DNA of 6,749 nt from contig JAUYQT010000135.1 in assembly GCA_030697085.1 (NCBI GenBank), positions 1-6,749 on the forward strand, read 5' to 3'. This document shows positions 6,689 through 6,749 of this stretch, piece after piece. The stretch comes from Azonexus sp. (GTDB lineage Bacteria; Pseudomonadota; Gammaproteobacteria; Burkholderiales; Rhodocyclaceae). The translations under genes were made by a program, and so were the position numbers. Below the pieces are notes generated by a model. The model did not search any database. It was not told where the DNA came from and saw nothing but the letters and a program-made list of their open reading frames with translations. The number at the start of each line of letters is the position of its first letter. Position 1 is the first letter of the stretch.

Positions 6689-6749
6689 TCCGTTCACCCT
6701 GAGCTTGTCGAAGGGTAATCCCAGTGTTTTCAAGGGCTTCGACAGGCTC
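6689..6749. repeat. REP-like inverted repeat, cut by the window edge
   Basis: GAGCTTGTCGAAG (6701-6713) pairs with CTTCGACAGGCTC (6737-6749) at 12 of 13 positions around a 23-nt loop. The left arm is preceded by TTCCGTTCACCCT, a sequence style common in dispersed intergenic palindromes of proteobacteria. The right arm reaches the last base, so its outer part is not visible. It lies 62 nt upstream of the glmU start codon and could affect that leader or act as a terminator for a gene beyond the edge. Confidence 0.75.

Noticed and set aside
1..6749. CRISPR array, tRNA, rRNA or insertion sequence
   Set aside because: No regularly spaced repeats, tRNA-like cloverleaf, rRNA segment or transposase reading frame was seen on either strand.

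Overview
The window looks like chromosomal DNA of a Gram-negative proteobacterium, most likely a betaproteobacterium (Rhodocyclales-like). This is an inference from the style of the PilY1 and GlmU proteins, the moderately high GC content and a REP-like repeat at the right edge; no database search was possible.

Layout from left to right. (1) Bases 3-2981 (+) hold most of a PilY1/PilC-type type IV pilus adhesin whose N-terminus lies outside the window. A GC-rich hairpin follows its stop codon. (2) Bases 3065-3235 are a mosaic. A 60-bp copy of a toxin-antitoxin promoter/operator is joined directly to a 113-bp internal fragment of glmU that matches the intact gene at 112 of 113 positions. (3) Bases 3389-4148 (-) hold a GNAT-toxin/DUF1778-antitoxin locus. 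The antitoxin is intact, but the acetyltransferase toxin carries two frameshifts that can each be reconstructed. (4) Bases 4149-4291 are a divergent control region. A 12-bp palindrome there can supply the -35 element in both directions, and a spaced inverted repeat overlaps the rightward -10. (5) Bases 4292-5166 (+) hold a second, intact module: a ribbon-helix-helix-like antitoxin and a PIN-domain toxin that overlap by 1 nt. (6) Bases 5260-6627 (-) hold complete glmU, the bifunctional enzyme that makes UDP-GlcNAc. (7) Bases 6689-6749 hold a REP-like inverted repeat cut by the window edge.

The two ends, pilY1 and glmU, are core-type genes. The 2.3 kb between them is an accessory patch of addiction modules with duplications and decay. 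The second toxin-antitoxin module looks functional, while the first has lost its toxin.

The most interesting structure is at 3079-3235. A recognisable promoter there would transcribe RNA that is almost perfectly complementary to the glmU message over codons 16-53. It is either debris from a tandem duplication or an accidental antisense regulator of cell-wall precursor synthesis.
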